A stretch of 64,000 bases of DNA from Demequina litoralis (GCF_030418455.1 NZ_JAUHPW010000009.1:62001-126000), one strand, 5' to 3'; shown: positions 22,330-31,929, counted from the first letter of the stretch. Translations and numbers: made by a program. The notes: a model not told the origin generated them from the letters alone.

Positions 22330-22841
22330 GCTCCCTGTTCGACCTCTTCCGGCGCATCGTCCGCGCCGTCCGCACCACCCCGCGACCGGGCGGGACCGCC
22401 GGACCCGCCCGCGCATCGTCCACCCGCACGACGACCGCCTACCCGGGCGACTTCTCCGGCATGCCGACCGTCAGGTACGCGCCCTCGCGCAACGGGGACC
22501 CCGACCCCGGCGAGGTCGTGTGGACGTGGGTGCCGTTCGAGGAGGACCATAGCCAGGGCAAGGACCGCCCGGTCCTGCTCATCGGGCACGACGGGCGCTG
22601 GCTGCTCGGGCTCATGCTCACCAGCAAGGACCACGACCAGGACGCCGCCCAGGAGGCGCGGTGGGGCCGGTACTGGATGGACATCGGCGCCGGACCGTGG
22701 GACTCTCGTGGGCGTCCCAGCGAGGTACGCCTCGACCGCATCCTGCGGGTCGACCCCGCCACGGTGCGCCGCGAGGGCGCGATCCTCGACCGCGCCACGT
22801 TCGACCGCGTCGCCGGTTCGCTCAAAGAGCACCATCGCTGA
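22326..22841 (+). CDS. PemK/MazF-like growth-inhibitor family protein
   Basis: 171 residues. After an N-terminal basic, Ser/Thr-rich tail (about 1-40) comes a compact domain starting YPGDFSGMPTVRYAPS, followed by GEVVWTWVPFEEDHSQGKD and RPVLLIG. This pattern is that of the chromosomal actinobacterial PemK-like family, related to toxin ribonucleases. No antitoxin gene is adjacent; instead it is translationally coupled (GTGA) to a c-di-GMP enzyme. It may therefore be a domesticated protein rather than a toxin. The GTG start is dictated by the overlap. Two copies of the ten-base word lie in its 5' part (22353, 22412). Confidence 0.72.
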   Translation: MSSLFDLFRRIVRAVRTTPRPGGTAGPARASSTRTTTAYPGDFSGMPTVRYAPSRNGDPDPGEVVWTWVPFEEDHSQGKDRPVLLIGHDGRWLLGLMLTSKDHDQDAAQEARWGRYWMDIGAGPWDSRGRPSEVRLDRILRVDPATVRREGAILDRATFDRVAGSLKEHHR

Positions 22842-22847
22842 TACAAT
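22842..22847 (+). promoter_or_regulatory. Likely -10 element of the rpsT promoter
   Basis: TACAAT directly after the PemK-like stop codon is an unusually good -10 hexamer for such GC-rich DNA and lies about 70 bases before rpsT. A convincing -35 hexamer is not visible. Confidence 0.45.
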
Positions 22848-22916
22848 TTCCGTTCGTGTGTGAGCGCCTGCTCGCGCTCCACCCCCCAACTTTCACCAAG
22901 ACGCAGAAGGAACGCT

Positions 22917-23177
22917 GTGGCAAACATCAAGTCGAAGATCAAGCGCATCGGCACCAACGAGAAGGCTCGCCTGCGCAACGTCGCCGTCAAGTCGGAGCTC
23001 AAGACCAACGTCCGCAAGGTGCGCGAGGCCATCGCCGCCGGCGACAAGGCCACCGCCGAGACCGCCCTCAAGACCGCCTCCGTCAAGCTCGACAAGGCCG
23101 TGTCGAAGGGTGTCATCCACAAGAACCAGGCCGCGAACCGCAAGTCGGCGCTGGCCAAGCAGGTCGCCGCTCTCTAA
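22917..23177 (+). CDS. rpsT: 30S ribosomal protein S20
   Basis: 86 residues, rich in Lys and Ala and wholly helical in character. It starts with (M)[20 protein letters not shown], the S20 signature, and binds the 5' domain of 16S rRNA early in 30S assembly. The start is GTG 22917 with an AGAAGGAA site. The gene lies opposite the holA-comEC operon, a common position in actinobacteria, but here it is flanked on both sides by EAL-type genes. A strong terminator follows. Confidence 0.97.
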   Translation: MANIKSKIKRIGTNEKARLRNVAVKSELKTNVRKVREAIAAGDKATAETALKTASVKLDKAVSKGVIHKNQAANRKSALAKQVAAL

Positions 23178-23194
23178 GCGACCTCACGCACCTA

Positions 23195-23227
23195 CGCCCC
23201 GCATCGCCACCGGCGATCGGGGCGTTC
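23195..23227 (+). terminator. rpsT terminator
   Basis: CGCCCCG-C-ATCGCC pairs with GGCGATCGGGGCG across an ACC loop. This makes 13 pairs with one bulged C, followed by a TT-containing tail. Confidence 0.8.
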
Positions 23228-23263
23228 GTGCTTTCCGGGGGCGTGACCGCTAGTCTGCCTGCT

Positions 23264-23938
23264 GTGACACTCGCCGCGGGCCCCCGGCTCTGGCACCCTC
23301 CGCACCTGAGCCGCCACGGCTCGGCCGCGATCGTGGGGCGCCAGGGGATCTTCACACGCGCCGGCGAGGTGCGGGGGCACGAGCTCCTCTACCGCGCGCC
23401 CGGCCACGAGGGGCTGCCGATCGACATGTGGCCGCCGCGGCTGCAGGACCGGGCGACCGAGCACGTGATCGCGGCCGCGTTCTGGCGCGACCCCGACATC
23501 ACCGCGCCGCACCCCGCCTTCATCAACTTCACCCGCACCTACCTGCTCGACCATGACCTCGCCCGTCACTGCGACCCGGCGCGCGTGGTGATCGAGATCG
23601 TCGAGTCCGCCTACGCGGACGTGGCGCTCGCCGCGCGGCTGTCGGAGCTCAAGCGCGACGGCTTCCGCGTCGCCGTCGACGACTTCGCGGCCACCGAGTC
23701 CCAGCTGAGCCTCCTCCCCCTCGCCGACTACGTGAAGGTCGACTTCCGCGACCTCGTCCGCGAGGGACCGGCGCTGGTCGAGGCGGCGCGCCGCGGCGGC
23801 GCCACGCTCATCGCGGAACGCGTCGAGGATGCCGAGATCATGGAGGCGTGCGGGGACCTGGGCTTCGACCTGTTCCAGGGCTGGTGGTTCGAGCGCGTCA
23901 TCGTCCACGACCGCGGCGAGCACGCGGCGCTGGTCTAG
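23264..23938 (+). CDS. Stand-alone degenerate EAL-domain protein
   Basis: 224 residues. It resembles the EAL half of YuxH-like EAL/HDOD proteins (GRQGIFTRAGEVRGHELLYR), but no HDOD domain follows. The catalytic EAL is changed to ELL. The later DDF block (VAVDDFAAT) and VKVDF remain, while the loop glycines are lost, so phosphodiesterase activity is doubtful. A c-di-GMP-binding or protein-interaction role is possible. GTG 23264 is the likely start; the frame upstream runs through rpsT and its terminator and is not coding. It lies just after rpsT, and the GGDEF-EAL gene lies just before rpsT. Confidence 0.75.
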   Translation: MTLAAGPRLWHPPHLSRHGSAAIVGRQGIFTRAGEVRGHELLYRAPGHEGLPIDMWPPRLQDRATEHVIAAAFWRDPDITAPHPAFINFTRTYLLDHDLARHCDPARVVIEIVESAYADVALAARLSELKRDGFRVAVDDFAATESQLSLLPLADYVKVDFRDLVREGPALVEAARRGGATLIAERVEDAEIMEACGDLGFDLFQGWWFERVIVHDRGEHAALV

Positions 23939-23953
23939 CCGCTCCCCGGCCTC

Positions 23954-24012
23954 GGCCGCGCCCGCCCCGGCCCGCCTCGGCTATGGGGCCGCGCCCGCCC
24001 CGGCCCGCCTCG
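23954..24012. repeat. Perfect 26-bp direct repeat, 33-bp period
   Basis: Two identical copies beginning GGCCGCGCCCGCCCC, at 23954-23979 and 23987-24012, lie between the EAL-like gene and holA. Confidence 0.8.
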
Positions 24013-24017
24013 CGTTT

Positions 24018-24148
24018 CGGGGAACTCAGCGACGGTTTCAGCAGGTATGCGATTCCTGCGGGGAGCTGAGCGACGGTGCTCTCGCGGAGGCGTCGCTGAG
24101 TTCCCCCTGGGAGTCACGGATCGTTCAGAACCGTCGCTCAGTTCCCCG
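24018..24148. repeat. REP-like cluster: four copies of a 19-21-bp palindromic-type unit
   Basis: Unit CGGGGAACTCAGCGACGG occurs in plus orientation at 24018-24038 and 24059-24077 (variant GGGGAGCTGAGCGACGG). It occurs in minus orientation at 24091-24106 and 24129-24148. Two direct copies facing two inverted copies could fold into large hairpins. The site lies in the gap between two convergent genes, where REP/BIME elements usually lie. The unit was not seen elsewhere in the window. Confidence 0.7.
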
Positions 24149-24170
24149 GAAGCGCGGGCGGCGGGGGTGG

Positions 24171-25151
24171 TCAGGCTGCGAGCTCGGCGACCGTGCGGAC
24201 CGCCCGCTCGAGCGCGAAGCCAGGCGCACGCGACGCGCCCTTGATCTCGGCGTCGGCCCGGGCGACCGCCTGCACGGCGAGGGCGAGCGTATCCGCGTCC
24301 CACCTGCGCAGGTCGCGTCGCGCGCGGTCCTCCTGCCACGGCTGGATCCCCAGCTCCTTGAGGCTCACACCCCGGCCGCGCGCGGCACCCACCTTGATGA
24401 GGGTGCGCAGCTTCATCGCGAGCGCGGCGACCAGCGGGACCGGGTCCGTGCCCGTCGACAGCGCGTGACGCACGAGCGCGATGGCGTCGGCGGTCCGGCC
24501 GGCGATGGCCGCGTCGGCCACTGCGAAGCCGGTCGCGTTGACGCGGGTGCCGTAGTACTTCGCGACGGCGGCCTCGTCGATGGTGCCCTCGACGTCGCTG
24601 ACCAGCTGCGCGCACGCGGCCGCGATCTCGGCGACGTCCTCGCCGATCGCGTCGACGAGCGCGCGCACCGCACGCGCGGGGGCCGGGCGCTTGGCCCGCT
24701 CGAACTCGCCGGTCGCGAAGTCGACGAGCTCGGCGTCCTTCTTGATCGCGGGGCAGGTGTACTCGGGAGCGCCACCCTTGCGGAGCGTGTCGAGCAGCTT
24801 CTTGCCGCGCACGCCGCCACCGTGGAGCAGCACGACCACGCACTCGGGGTCGGGTCGCGCGACGTAGGCGAGCGCGTCCTGCAGGAAGTCGTCGTTCATC
24901 GCCTCGAGCGACTCGACCACCACGAGGCCCGGCTCGGCGAACAGCGACGGGCTGGTCGCCCCCGCGAGGCCTCCGCGGGCGTAGGCGCTGGCGTCGAGCC
25001 TGCTCACCTCGATGTCGCCGCTCTTGCGCATCACCGCCGTGACGCGCTCGACCGCGCGGCTCGCGAGCAGCTTCTCGGGACCGGAGACCAGCACCACCGG
25101 GGCCGGGGCGGCGCGATGCCATGTCGCCTGGGGTGCCTCTCGTCTCGCCAC
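24171..25151 (-). CDS. holA: DNA polymerase III delta subunit
   Basis: About 326 residues. The clamp-loader subunit that opens the beta clamp. The N-terminal region has VLVSGPEKLLASRAVERV instead of a working P-loop, which is normal for delta. The helical collar domain is at the C-terminus (LRTLIKVGAARGRGVSLKEL, then the IQPWQEDRARR-type block). GTG 25151 has a GGGAGG site and lies five bases before the comEC stop; ATG 25181, inside comEC, is an alternative start. The comEA-comEC-holA order is standard in actinobacteria. Confidence 0.93.
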   Translation of the reverse strand: MARREAPQATWHRAAPAPVVLVSGPEKLLASRAVERVTAVMRKSGDIEVSRLDASAYARGGLAGATSPSLFAEPGLVVVESLEAMNDDFLQDALAYVARPDPECVVVLLHGGGVRGKKLLDTLRKGGAPEYTCPAIKKDAELVDFATGEFERAKRPAPARAVRALVDAIGEDVAEIAAACAQLVSDVEGTIDEAAVAKYYGTRVNATGFAVADAAIAGRTADAIALVRHALSTGTDPVPLVAALAMKLRTLIKVGAARGRGVSLKELGIQPWQEDRARRDLRRWDADTLALAVQAVARADAEIKGASRAPGFALERAVRTVAELAA

Positions 25152-25156
25152 GGGGA

Positions 25157-27445
25157 CTAGCCTCCCACGGAGTCCCGACATCGCCGGACGAGCACCGGCT
25201 CGCCGTCCCGTGCGCCCAGCACCACGTCTCCGCACACATCCGTCCGCAGCACCACCGCTCCCCCGCCGCCGTACAGGTCGAGAGCCTCGGGCGACGGATG
25301 CCCGTAGTCGTTGCCCGCCCCGACGGACACGAGCGCTACCGGCGCCGCGATCGCGCGCACCAGCGCCGCATCCTGCGCGGCGGAGCCGTGGTGCGCGGCC
25401 TTGACGATATCGACAACGCCCAGCGCCGCCACCGCGGGCTCCAGCCGCCGCTGACCCTCGACCTCGAGGTCCCCGAGCGCGACCACCACGAGCCCGGCGG
25501 CCTCGATCCGCAGCGCGGTCGACGAGTCGTTGACCTCGGTGCCGTCGCGCGAGCGCGGCGTGGGACCCGTCTGGAGCACCTCGACGGTGACGCCTCCCAC
25601 CCGCACCTGCTCCCCCGCGGCCGGCGTCGACGTCGGGATCCCGGCGAGCGCGTCGAGGGTCTGCTCGGATGGCGCGGCCGGCAACCACGCGTGCCCCACG
25701 TCGACCGCCTCCCGGAGCGGTGCGACCCCACCGGTGTGGTCCGCGTGCTCGTGGCTGAGCACCAGCAGATCCACCCGCGAGACCCCCAGCCGGTCGAGGC
25801 AGCCCGCGGCATCGGCGTCCTCCGTGCCCACGTCGACCATCACCACGCCGCCTCCCCCGCGCACGACGAGGGCGTCGCCCTGGCCGACGTCGCACGCCAC
25901 CACGGTCCAGCCGTCGATCGCGCCGCCGAGCGCCTCGGGCAGCCACCGCGGCGGCGCGTGGAGCACGAGTCCGAGCACGGCCGCGACGAGCGCGCCGGCC
26001 CGCCACCAGGGCCGCGGCGCCCGCGCCGCCGCGGCGACGGCGGCGAGCAGCAGGCCTCCCTGCACGACGCCGCGCGCGCCGACGTCGCTGAGCAGGTCGC
26101 CGCCCGGCGCCTCCGCGAAGGCGCGCGCCGCGGCGACCACGGGGTACGCGCATCGTGCGGACGCGTCGGCGAGCACCTGGGCGAGCGCGGGCGCCGGGCC
26201 GGCCAGCGCCAATGCCGCGACGCCGAGCAGCGTCACCGGGATCGCGAACGGCGTGGCGACGGCGTTGGCCGGCACGGCCCACGGGCCCACGCCGGCGTCG
26301 ATCGCCGCGAGGATCGGCAGGCACGCGGCCTGCGCGGCGAGCGTCACCGCGGCCGCATCCGCGAGGGGCGCGGCGACGCGACGTCGGAGGCGGCCCGCCA
26401 GCCCCGGTGCGAGCAGCGCGATCGATCCCACCGCGGCGACGGACAGGGCGAGGCCCGCGTCACGCGCGAGCTCGGGTCGCATCAGCAGCAGCACCACCAC
26501 GGTCGCTGCGAGCGCAGGCACGCTCTGGCCCCGGCGTCCGGCGAGGAGTGCCCCCGCCGCGATCGCCGCCATGGCGAGCGCCCGCAGCACGGAGCCGCCG
26601 CCCGACACCACCACACCGAACGCCCCGCAGGCGGCGACCGTCCCGACGGCGACGATCGCGGGCGAGGCCCGCGCGCGCCGCAGCAGCGTGCCCACCGCCA
26701 CGGCGAGGATCGCGAAGTGCGCGCCGGAGACCGCGGTGAGGTGGGCGAGACCCGTCGCGCGCATCTGCGCCACCAACCCGGGATCCATCGCGGACGTGTC
26801 GCCGAGCACCATGCCCGCGACCAGCGGCGAGGTCGCCTCCGGCGCTCCTGCCAGCACCTCCCCGAAGTCCACGCGCGCCTCCTCGGCCGCGGCCCGCCAT
26901 CCGGTCGGCTCCTGGTTGGCGACGATGCGTCCGTCGAGCAGCGCGTCGACGGGGCCGCCCGCGGCCGGCGCGGTGGTGCCGCGCACCGTCGCCGTGCCGC
27001 CACGCACCGGCGCACCCTCCGCCTCCGCGAGGACGACGACGAGCCCGGCGCCCGCCCGCCACCGCGGCTGCCCGGCCTCGCGCCACCGCGCCGCCGCGAC
27101 GCGGACCGCCACGCGAGGCTCGTCGTGAGATGCGACGGGCCTCACTTCGACGACGCGGCCGCTCACCTCGACGATGGTGCTCGTGTGCGCGGGGATCCAG
27201 GCGCGCGCCGCCGACGCCGCACCGGTGCCGGCGGTCGAGGCCACGGCGGCGACCGCCGCGAGCGCGACCGCGCCGATCGCACCCGCGCCGACCCGCCGCC
27301 GCGCGACCGTCGCAAGGATCGCCGCGACGGCGCATGCACCGGCGACCGCGAATCCGCCCCGCATCCCGCCGGCCCAGGAGGCGAGCGACGCCACCCACGT
27401 CGCCACCGCCGCGGGGACCAGCCTGACGTCGCCCCAGCCTCCCAC
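25157..27445 (-). CDS. comEC: ComEC/Rec2 DNA-uptake channel protein
   Basis: 762 residues. The N-terminal part has an OB-like segment (DUF4131 region). The central competence domain (about 200-470) has many hydrophobic helices and the signature ATGLAHLTAVSGAHFAILA. The C-terminal metallo-beta-lactamase domain (about 495-760) contains HEHADHTGG and AAHHGS metal motifs, which are kept intact. It transports single-stranded DNA across the membrane in natural transformation. GTG 27445 starts four bases after comEA. The pilus and DprA/CoiA genes are not in this window, so competence is possible but not shown. Confidence 0.93.
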   Translation of the reverse strand: MGGWGDVRLVPAAVATWVASLASWAGGMRGGFAVAGACAVAAILATVARRRVGAGAIGAVALAAVAAVASTAGTGAASAARAWIPAHTSTIVEVSGRVVEVRPVASHDEPRVAVRVAAARWREAGQPRWRAGAGLVVVLAEAEGAPVRGGTATVRGTTAPAAGGPVDALLDGRIVANQEPTGWRAAAEEARVDFGEVLAGAPEATSPLVAGMVLGDTSAMDPGLVAQMRATGLAHLTAVSGAHFAILAVAVGTLLRRARASPAIVAVGTVAACGAFGVVVSGGGSVLRALAMAAIAAGALLAGRRGQSVPALAATVVVLLLMRPELARDAGLALSVAAVGSIALLAPGLAGRLRRRVAAPLADAAAVTLAAQAACLPILAAIDAGVGPWAVPANAVATPFAIPVTLLGVAALALAGPAPALAQVLADASARCAYPVVAAARAFAEAPGGDLLSDVGARGVVQGGLLLAAVAAAARAPRPWWRAGALVAAVLGLVLHAPPRWLPEALGGAIDGWTVVACDVGQGDALVVRGGGGVVMVDVGTEDADAAGCLDRLGVSRVDLLVLSHEHADHTGGVAPLREAVDVGHAWLPAAPSEQTLDALAGIPTSTPAAGEQVRVGGVTVEVLQTGPTPRSRDGTEVNDSSTALRIEAAGLVVVALGDLEVEGQRRLEPAVAALGVVDIVKAAHHGSAAQDAALVRAIAAPVALVSVGAGNDYGHPSPEALDLYGGGGAVVLRTDVCGDVVLGARDGEPVLVRRCRDSVGG

Positions 27446-27449
27446 CTCG

Positions 27450-28217
27450 TCACGTGGTCGCGAGGTCGGCGATCGCCGCGATGATCGACGGGCCCACCCC
27501 CGATACGCGCTCGAGGTCCGCGACCGCGATGAACGGCCCGTTGGCCTCGCGATCGGCGACGATGCGCGCCGCGATCACCTCCCCCACGCCGGGCAGGGTC
27601 TCGAGCGCGGCGGCGTCCGCCGTGTTGAGGTCGACACGCGCAGGGGAACCGGCAGCGAACGACCCTCCGGCCCCACCGGAGGAGCCAGCCGCCAGGACGC
27701 GTCCCACCACGATGTGCTCCCCGTCGGCGACGGGCCGGGCGAGGTTGACCGAGGACTCGTCGGCCTTGCGGCCGAGCCCTCCGGCGCGCGCGATGGCGTC
27801 CGCGACCCGCGCTCCCGCGGCGAGCTCGACGAGCCCCGGCTCGCGCACCGCGCCGCTCACGTGGACCACGAGGACCGGCCGCGTGGACCTCGCGGGCGCC
27901 GCCGTGGCCGCGGCGGACGAGGCGCTCGCCACGAGGGGCACGGCCGGCTCCGCCCGCAACCCCCACCACCCGAGCGCTGCGATGACCGCGATCACGGCCG
28001 CGGCGGTCGCGGCAGTACGGGCGTCGAGCCGCCAGCGGGTGGGCTGCGGCGCGGGAGGGTCGGCGCCGTGGCCGGCCGCATAGGCACGCGCCGCCGCATC
28101 GCGCAGCCCGGCGGACCAGCGTGCGCGCACGTCCTCGGACGAGTCGGCGAGATCCATGCGGGCACCGTAGGCTCGCGCGACCTCGTCGTGGACGGCCACC
28201 GGCATCCCTGTGGGCAC
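27450..28217 (-). CDS. comEA: ComEA-like DNA-binding competence protein
   Basis: 255 residues. A cytoplasmic tail comes first, then one membrane helix (about 68-87), a SLBB-type domain starting VLVVHVSGAVREPGLV, and a C-terminal helix-hairpin-helix pair (VDLNTADAAALETLPGVGEV and GVGPSIIAAI). It would bind double-stranded DNA outside the membrane and pass it to ComEC. Possible starts are GTG 28217 and ATG 28205; neither has a strong ribosome site. A GC-rich tandem repeat and degV lie upstream. Confidence 0.92.
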   Translation of the reverse strand: MPTGMPVAVHDEVARAYGARMDLADSSEDVRARWSAGLRDAAARAYAAGHGADPPAPQPTRWRLDARTAATAAAVIAVIAALGWWGLRAEPAVPLVASASSAAATAAPARSTRPVLVVHVSGAVREPGLVELAAGARVADAIARAGGLGRKADESSVNLARPVADGEHIVVGRVLAAGSSGGAGGSFAAGSPARVDLNTADAAALETLPGVGEVIAARIVADREANGPFIAVADLERVSGVGPSIIAAIADLATT

Positions 28218-28257
28218 GGCGGCCCACGCGGCGAGCCGGGGTCATCGCCCGCCGGAG

Positions 28258-28345
28258 TGGGCGGGGCGGGGCGGGGCGGCGCGGCGCGAGGCGGGGCGGC
28301 GCGAGGCGGGGCAGCGCGGCGCGAGGCGGGGCGGCGCGACGCGCC
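28258..28345. repeat. GC-only tandem repeat
   Basis: About 88 bases made of GCGGG and GCGCGAGGCGGGGC units; the longer unit occurs three times. It lies between comEA and degV and does not code for a plausible protein in any frame. Confidence 0.7.
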
Positions 28346-28358
28346 AGGCGGAGAGCCC

Positions 28359-29213
28359 TCAGGCCTCAGGGGGCAGGTCCGCGACCACCGCCGCGAGCGT
28401 CCCTGGTCCCGCGTGCGCGGACAGCACCGCGCTCACCTCGGCCACCGCGACGGGACCGAGCCACGGGTGGCGCGCCTCGATCTCGCGCGCGGCCTCCCCC
28501 GCGGACTCCTCCGCCCCGACGCCGTGGACCGTCACGACGGGGTGCGCGCGCCCTCCCAGCGCATCGTCCACCGCGGCGTGCAGGGCGGCCCGCGCCCGCG
28601 CCGCCGACCGCACCCGTCCCACGAGCACGACCTCTCCGTCGCGCACCTCGAGCACCGGTCGGATGCCGAGGACGCGTCCCACCGCCGCGACCGCGGGGCC
28701 GATCCGTCCTCCCCGGCGCAGGTGGTCGAGCGACTCGACGGTGAAGAAGCAGCGCGACCCCGTGGCGACGGCGCGCGCGGCGGCGGCCACGTCCGCGAGC
28801 GAGCCTCCCGCCCGGGCCGCGTGCGCGGCGGCCAACGCCGCGTAGCCGGTCGCCATCGCGACGGTCCTGGTATCGACGACCTCGACCGGCAGGTCGGCGC
28901 GTGCCGCGGCGGCCACGGCCGCCTCGTACGTGCCCGACAGCGCCCCCGACATCGCCACGATGACGACGCCGTCGGCCCCCTCCGCGACCGCGGCGGCGAT
29001 CGCCTCGTCGAAGGCCGCGGGCGTCGGCTGCGAGGTCGTCACCACGTCGCCCGCACGCAGATGCGCGACCACCTCGGCGTGGCCGATGTCCACACCCTCC
29101 GGCCTCGCCTCGCCGTCGACGACGACCTGCAACGGCACCACGCCGATGAGCCGGCTCGCGGCGAGCCCCGGGGACAGCGAGGCCGCGGAGTCGGCGATGA
29201 CTGCGACGGTCAT
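28359..29213 (-). CDS. DegV-family fatty-acid-binding protein
   Basis: 284 residues. It has the DegV fold with an N-terminal VIADSAASL block, a TSQPTPAAFDEAI block and the lipid-contacting SGALSGTYEAA block. Members bind a fatty acid, and in Firmicutes act as the carrier (FakB) for fatty-acid kinase FakA. No kinase partner is adjacent, so the exact role here is open. It lies between leuS and comEA, the usual place in actinobacteria. Its stop is next to a GC-only tandem repeat. Confidence 0.9.
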   Translation of the reverse strand: MTVAVIADSAASLSPGLAASRLIGVVPLQVVVDGEARPEGVDIGHAEVVAHLRAGDVVTTSQPTPAAFDEAIAAAVAEGADGVVIVAMSGALSGTYEAAVAAAARADLPVEVVDTRTVAMATGYAALAAAHAARAGGSLADVAAAARAVATGSRCFFTVESLDHLRRGGRIGPAVAAVGRVLGIRPVLEVRDGEVVLVGRVRSAARARAALHAAVDDALGGRAHPVVTVHGVGAEESAGEAAREIEARHPWLGPVAVAEVSAVLSAHAGPGTLAAVVADLPPEA

Positions 29214-29324
29214 GCCGTCACCCTAGCGGCGCGGCCACCCCGGCGAGGGCGATCCGGCCGCGGCGCCGCCCGAGGACGCGACAGCGCCCGGCGCCGCTGG
29301 GGCACCGGGCGCTGTCGGACGCGC

Positions 29325-31826
29325 CTACGCGGTGACGATGTTGACGAGCTTGGGCGCGCGCACGATGACCGTGCGGATGCCCGCGTCCCCGATGGCGCGC
29401 TTGGCGCCGTCGGAGGCCAGCGCGAGCTCGCGCAGCTCGTCCTCGGAGATGCCCGGGGGCACCTCGAGGCGGCCGCGCACCTTGCCCTTGACCTGGACGA
29501 TGCACGTGACGGTCTCCTCGACGAGCAGCGACTCGTCGACGGCCGGGTAGGTCGCGAGCGCGACGTCCTCGTGCCCGAGCATCGCCCACATGTCCTCCGC
29601 CGTGTACGGCGTGAACAGGCTGAGGAGGATCGCGACGGCCTCGGCGGCCTCGCGCACGGCCGGGTCGGAGGCGCCGGCGCCGCTGTCGATGACCTTGCGC
29701 GTCGCGTTGACCAGCTCCATGACGCGGGCGACCACCACGTTGAACTTGAAGCCCTCGACCAGCTCCTGGGAGTCGTGCAACGTGCGGTGCGTGATCGCGC
29801 GCAGCGCCGCGTCGCCGGTGCTCGGGTCGACGCCCGGCTCGGAGGTCACGTCGCGGGCGAGGCGCCACGCGCGGGCGAGGAACTTCGCGGACCCGGCCGG
29901 AGAGACGTCGGCCCAGTCGATGTCGTCCTCGGGCGGGCCGGCGAACGCCATGGTGAGACGGACGGCGTCGACGCCGAACTCGTCGAGCTGATCGGACAGG
30001 CGCACCAGGTTGCCGCGGGACTTGGACATCGCGGAGCCGTCCATCTGGACCATGCCCTGGTTGAGGAGCGCGGAGAACGGCTCGTCGAAGTCGATCATGC
30101 CCATGTCCCGGAGCGCCTTGGTGAAGAAGCGCGCATAGAGCAGGTGGAGGATCGCGTGGGTCACGCCGCCGACGTACTGGTCGACCGGTGCCCAGCGCTT
30201 CGCGTCGAGCACGTCGAAGGGCCCATCGGTCTTGGCCGGGTCGAGGTAGCGCAGGAAGTACCAGGACGAATCCACGAAGGTGTCCATGGTGTCGGTGTCG
30301 CGCAGGGCGGCACCGCCACAGGTCGGGCAGGTGGTGTTCACCCAGTCCGTCGCGGCCGCGAGCGGCGACTGGCCCTTGGGCTTGAGGTCGAGGCCCTCCG
30401 CCGCGGGCAGCGTGACCGGGAGCTGGTCGTCGGGGACGGGGACCTCGCCGCAGGTCTCGCAGTGGATGATCGGGATGGGCGTGCCCCAGTAGCGCTGGCG
30501 CGAGATCAGCCAGTCGCGCAGGCGGTAGTTGGTCGCCGCGTGGCCGGTGCCGGCGGTCTCGAGCTCGGCGGTGATGGCCGCGATCGCCTCGGTCTTGGCG
30601 AGACCGTTCAGCGACTCCGAGTTGATAAGGACGCCGTCGCCCGTCGCTGCAACGCCCGTCTCGACGGGGTCGCCGAAGGGCTCCCCCGCATCGTCCCGGC
30701 AGTCGAGGACCACCCGGACCGGCAGGTCCATGGCGCGCGCGAAGTCGAGGTCGCGCTGGTCGTGCGCGGGCACGGCCATGATCGCGCCGTGGCCGTAGTC
30801 GGCGAGCACGTAGTCGGAGGCCCAGATGGGCAGTCGCTCGCCGTTGACCGGGTTGATGCCGTAGCGCTGCAGGAACACGCCGGTCTTCTCCCGGTCGGTC
30901 GCGAGCCGGTCGATCTCGGACTCGCCCTTGACCTTCTCGACGTAGGCGGCGAACGCCTCCTGGGTCGCGGCGTCCGCGCCCTCCGCCAGCTCGGCGGCCA
31001 GGTCGGAGTCCGCGGCCACCACCATGAAGGTCGCGCCGTACAGGGTGTCGGGACGCGTGGTGTAGATGTCGATCGGCTGCTCGCGGCCCTCGATCGTGAA
31101 GGACACGTCGGCGCCCGACGAGCGGCCGATCCAGTTGCGCTGCATCGCGATCACCTTCGACGGCCACGAGCCGCGCAGGTTCTCCAGCTCGTCGAGCAGC
31201 TCGTCGGCGTACTCCGTGACCTTGAAGTACCACTGGTTGAGCTTCTTCTTGGTGACCGGGGTGTCGCACCGCTCGCACAGCCCGCCCACGACCTGCTCGT
31301 TCGCGAGCACCGTCTGGTCCTTCGGGCACCAGTTGACGTTGGAGTGCTTGCGGTACGCCAGGCCGCGCTCGAACATCCGGGTGAAGATCCACTGGTTCCA
31401 GCGGTAGTAGTCGGGACGATGCGTCATCAGCACGCGGTCCCAGTCGAACGAGCACGCGTAGCGCTTCATCGAGCTCAGCTGCTGCGCGATGTTGTCCTCG
31501 GTCCAGCCGGCGGGGTCGACCCCGCGCTTGATCGCCGCGTTCTCCGCGGGCAGGCCGAAGGAGTCCCAGCCGATGGGGTGGAGGACGTTGAAGCCCTTCT
31601 GCACCCAGTGGCGGGAGATGACGTCGCCGAGCGCGTACGCCTCGGCGTGGCCCATGTGGAGGTCGCCGGAGGGGTACGGGAACATGTCGAGCACGTACTT
31701 CGTGGGGCGCGCATCGTTCTCGCGGCCCGAGCGGAAGGGCTGGCGCTCCTCCCACACGGGAAGCCAGCGGGCCTCGATCTCGTGGAAGTCGTAGCGGTGC
31801 TCGTCGGTCTGGGGCGTCTCGGTCAC
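29325..31826 (-). CDS. leuS: Leucyl-tRNA synthetase
   Basis: 833 residues. A class I synthetase with the HIGH-type motif in [15 protein letters not shown] (about residue 53). An editing (CP1) domain includes the threonine-rich stretch [11 protein letters not shown]. The KMSKS-type motif is in AMSKSRGNL (about residue 600), followed by an anticodon-binding C-terminus. Two CxxC pairs suggest zinc knuckles. GTG 31826 is the conserved start. No T-box leader was recognised upstream. An exact copy of the ten-base word lies 18 bases before the start codon (31844). Confidence 0.97.
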   Translation of the reverse strand: MTETPQTDEHRYDFHEIEARWLPVWEERQPFRSGRENDARPTKYVLDMFPYPSGDLHMGHAEAYALGDVISRHWVQKGFNVLHPIGWDSFGLPAENAAIKRGVDPAGWTEDNIAQQLSSMKRYACSFDWDRVLMTHRPDYYRWNQWIFTRMFERGLAYRKHSNVNWCPKDQTVLANEQVVGGLCERCDTPVTKKKLNQWYFKVTEYADELLDELENLRGSWPSKVIAMQRNWIGRSSGADVSFTIEGREQPIDIYTTRPDTLYGATFMVVAADSDLAAELAEGADAATQEAFAAYVEKVKGESEIDRLATDREKTGVFLQRYGINPVNGERLPIWASDYVLADYGHGAIMAVPAHDQRDLDFARAMDLPVRVVLDCRDDAGEPFGDPVETGVAATGDGVLINSESLNGLAKTEAIAAITAELETAGTGHAATNYRLRDWLISRQRYWGTPIPIIHCETCGEVPVPDDQLPVTLPAAEGLDLKPKGQSPLAAATDWVNTTCPTCGGAALRDTDTMDTFVDSSWYFLRYLDPAKTDGPFDVLDAKRWAPVDQYVGGVTHAILHLLYARFFTKALRDMGMIDFDEPFSALLNQGMVQMDGSAMSKSRGNLVRLSDQLDEFGVDAVRLTMAFAGPPEDDIDWADVSPAGSAKFLARAWRLARDVTSEPGVDPSTGDAALRAITHRTLHDSQELVEGFKFNVVVARVMELVNATRKVIDSGAGASDPAVREAAEAVAILLSLFTPYTAEDMWAMLGHEDVALATYPAVDESLLVEETVTCIVQVKGKVRGRLEVPPGISEDELRELALASDGAKRAIGDAGIRTVIVRAPKLVNIVTA

Positions 31827-31929
31827 CCGTGAATTCTACCGAGGGACGATGCGCGCGCGGGCCGCGCACGTACGTCCACCCCGTGACGGGGTCGCCGCAC
31901 GACCCTTGTCGGCGGCAGGGGGTCGCTCC

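Noticed and set aside
22326-22841. PemK-like gene as half of a toxin-antitoxin pair
   Set aside because: No small antitoxin-like gene is adjacent; the upstream overlapping gene is a c-di-GMP enzyme.
28258-28345. CRISPR-like or coding repeat
   Set aside because: The units are short GC-only tandem blocks with no regular unique spacers, no cas genes nearby and no plausible protein.
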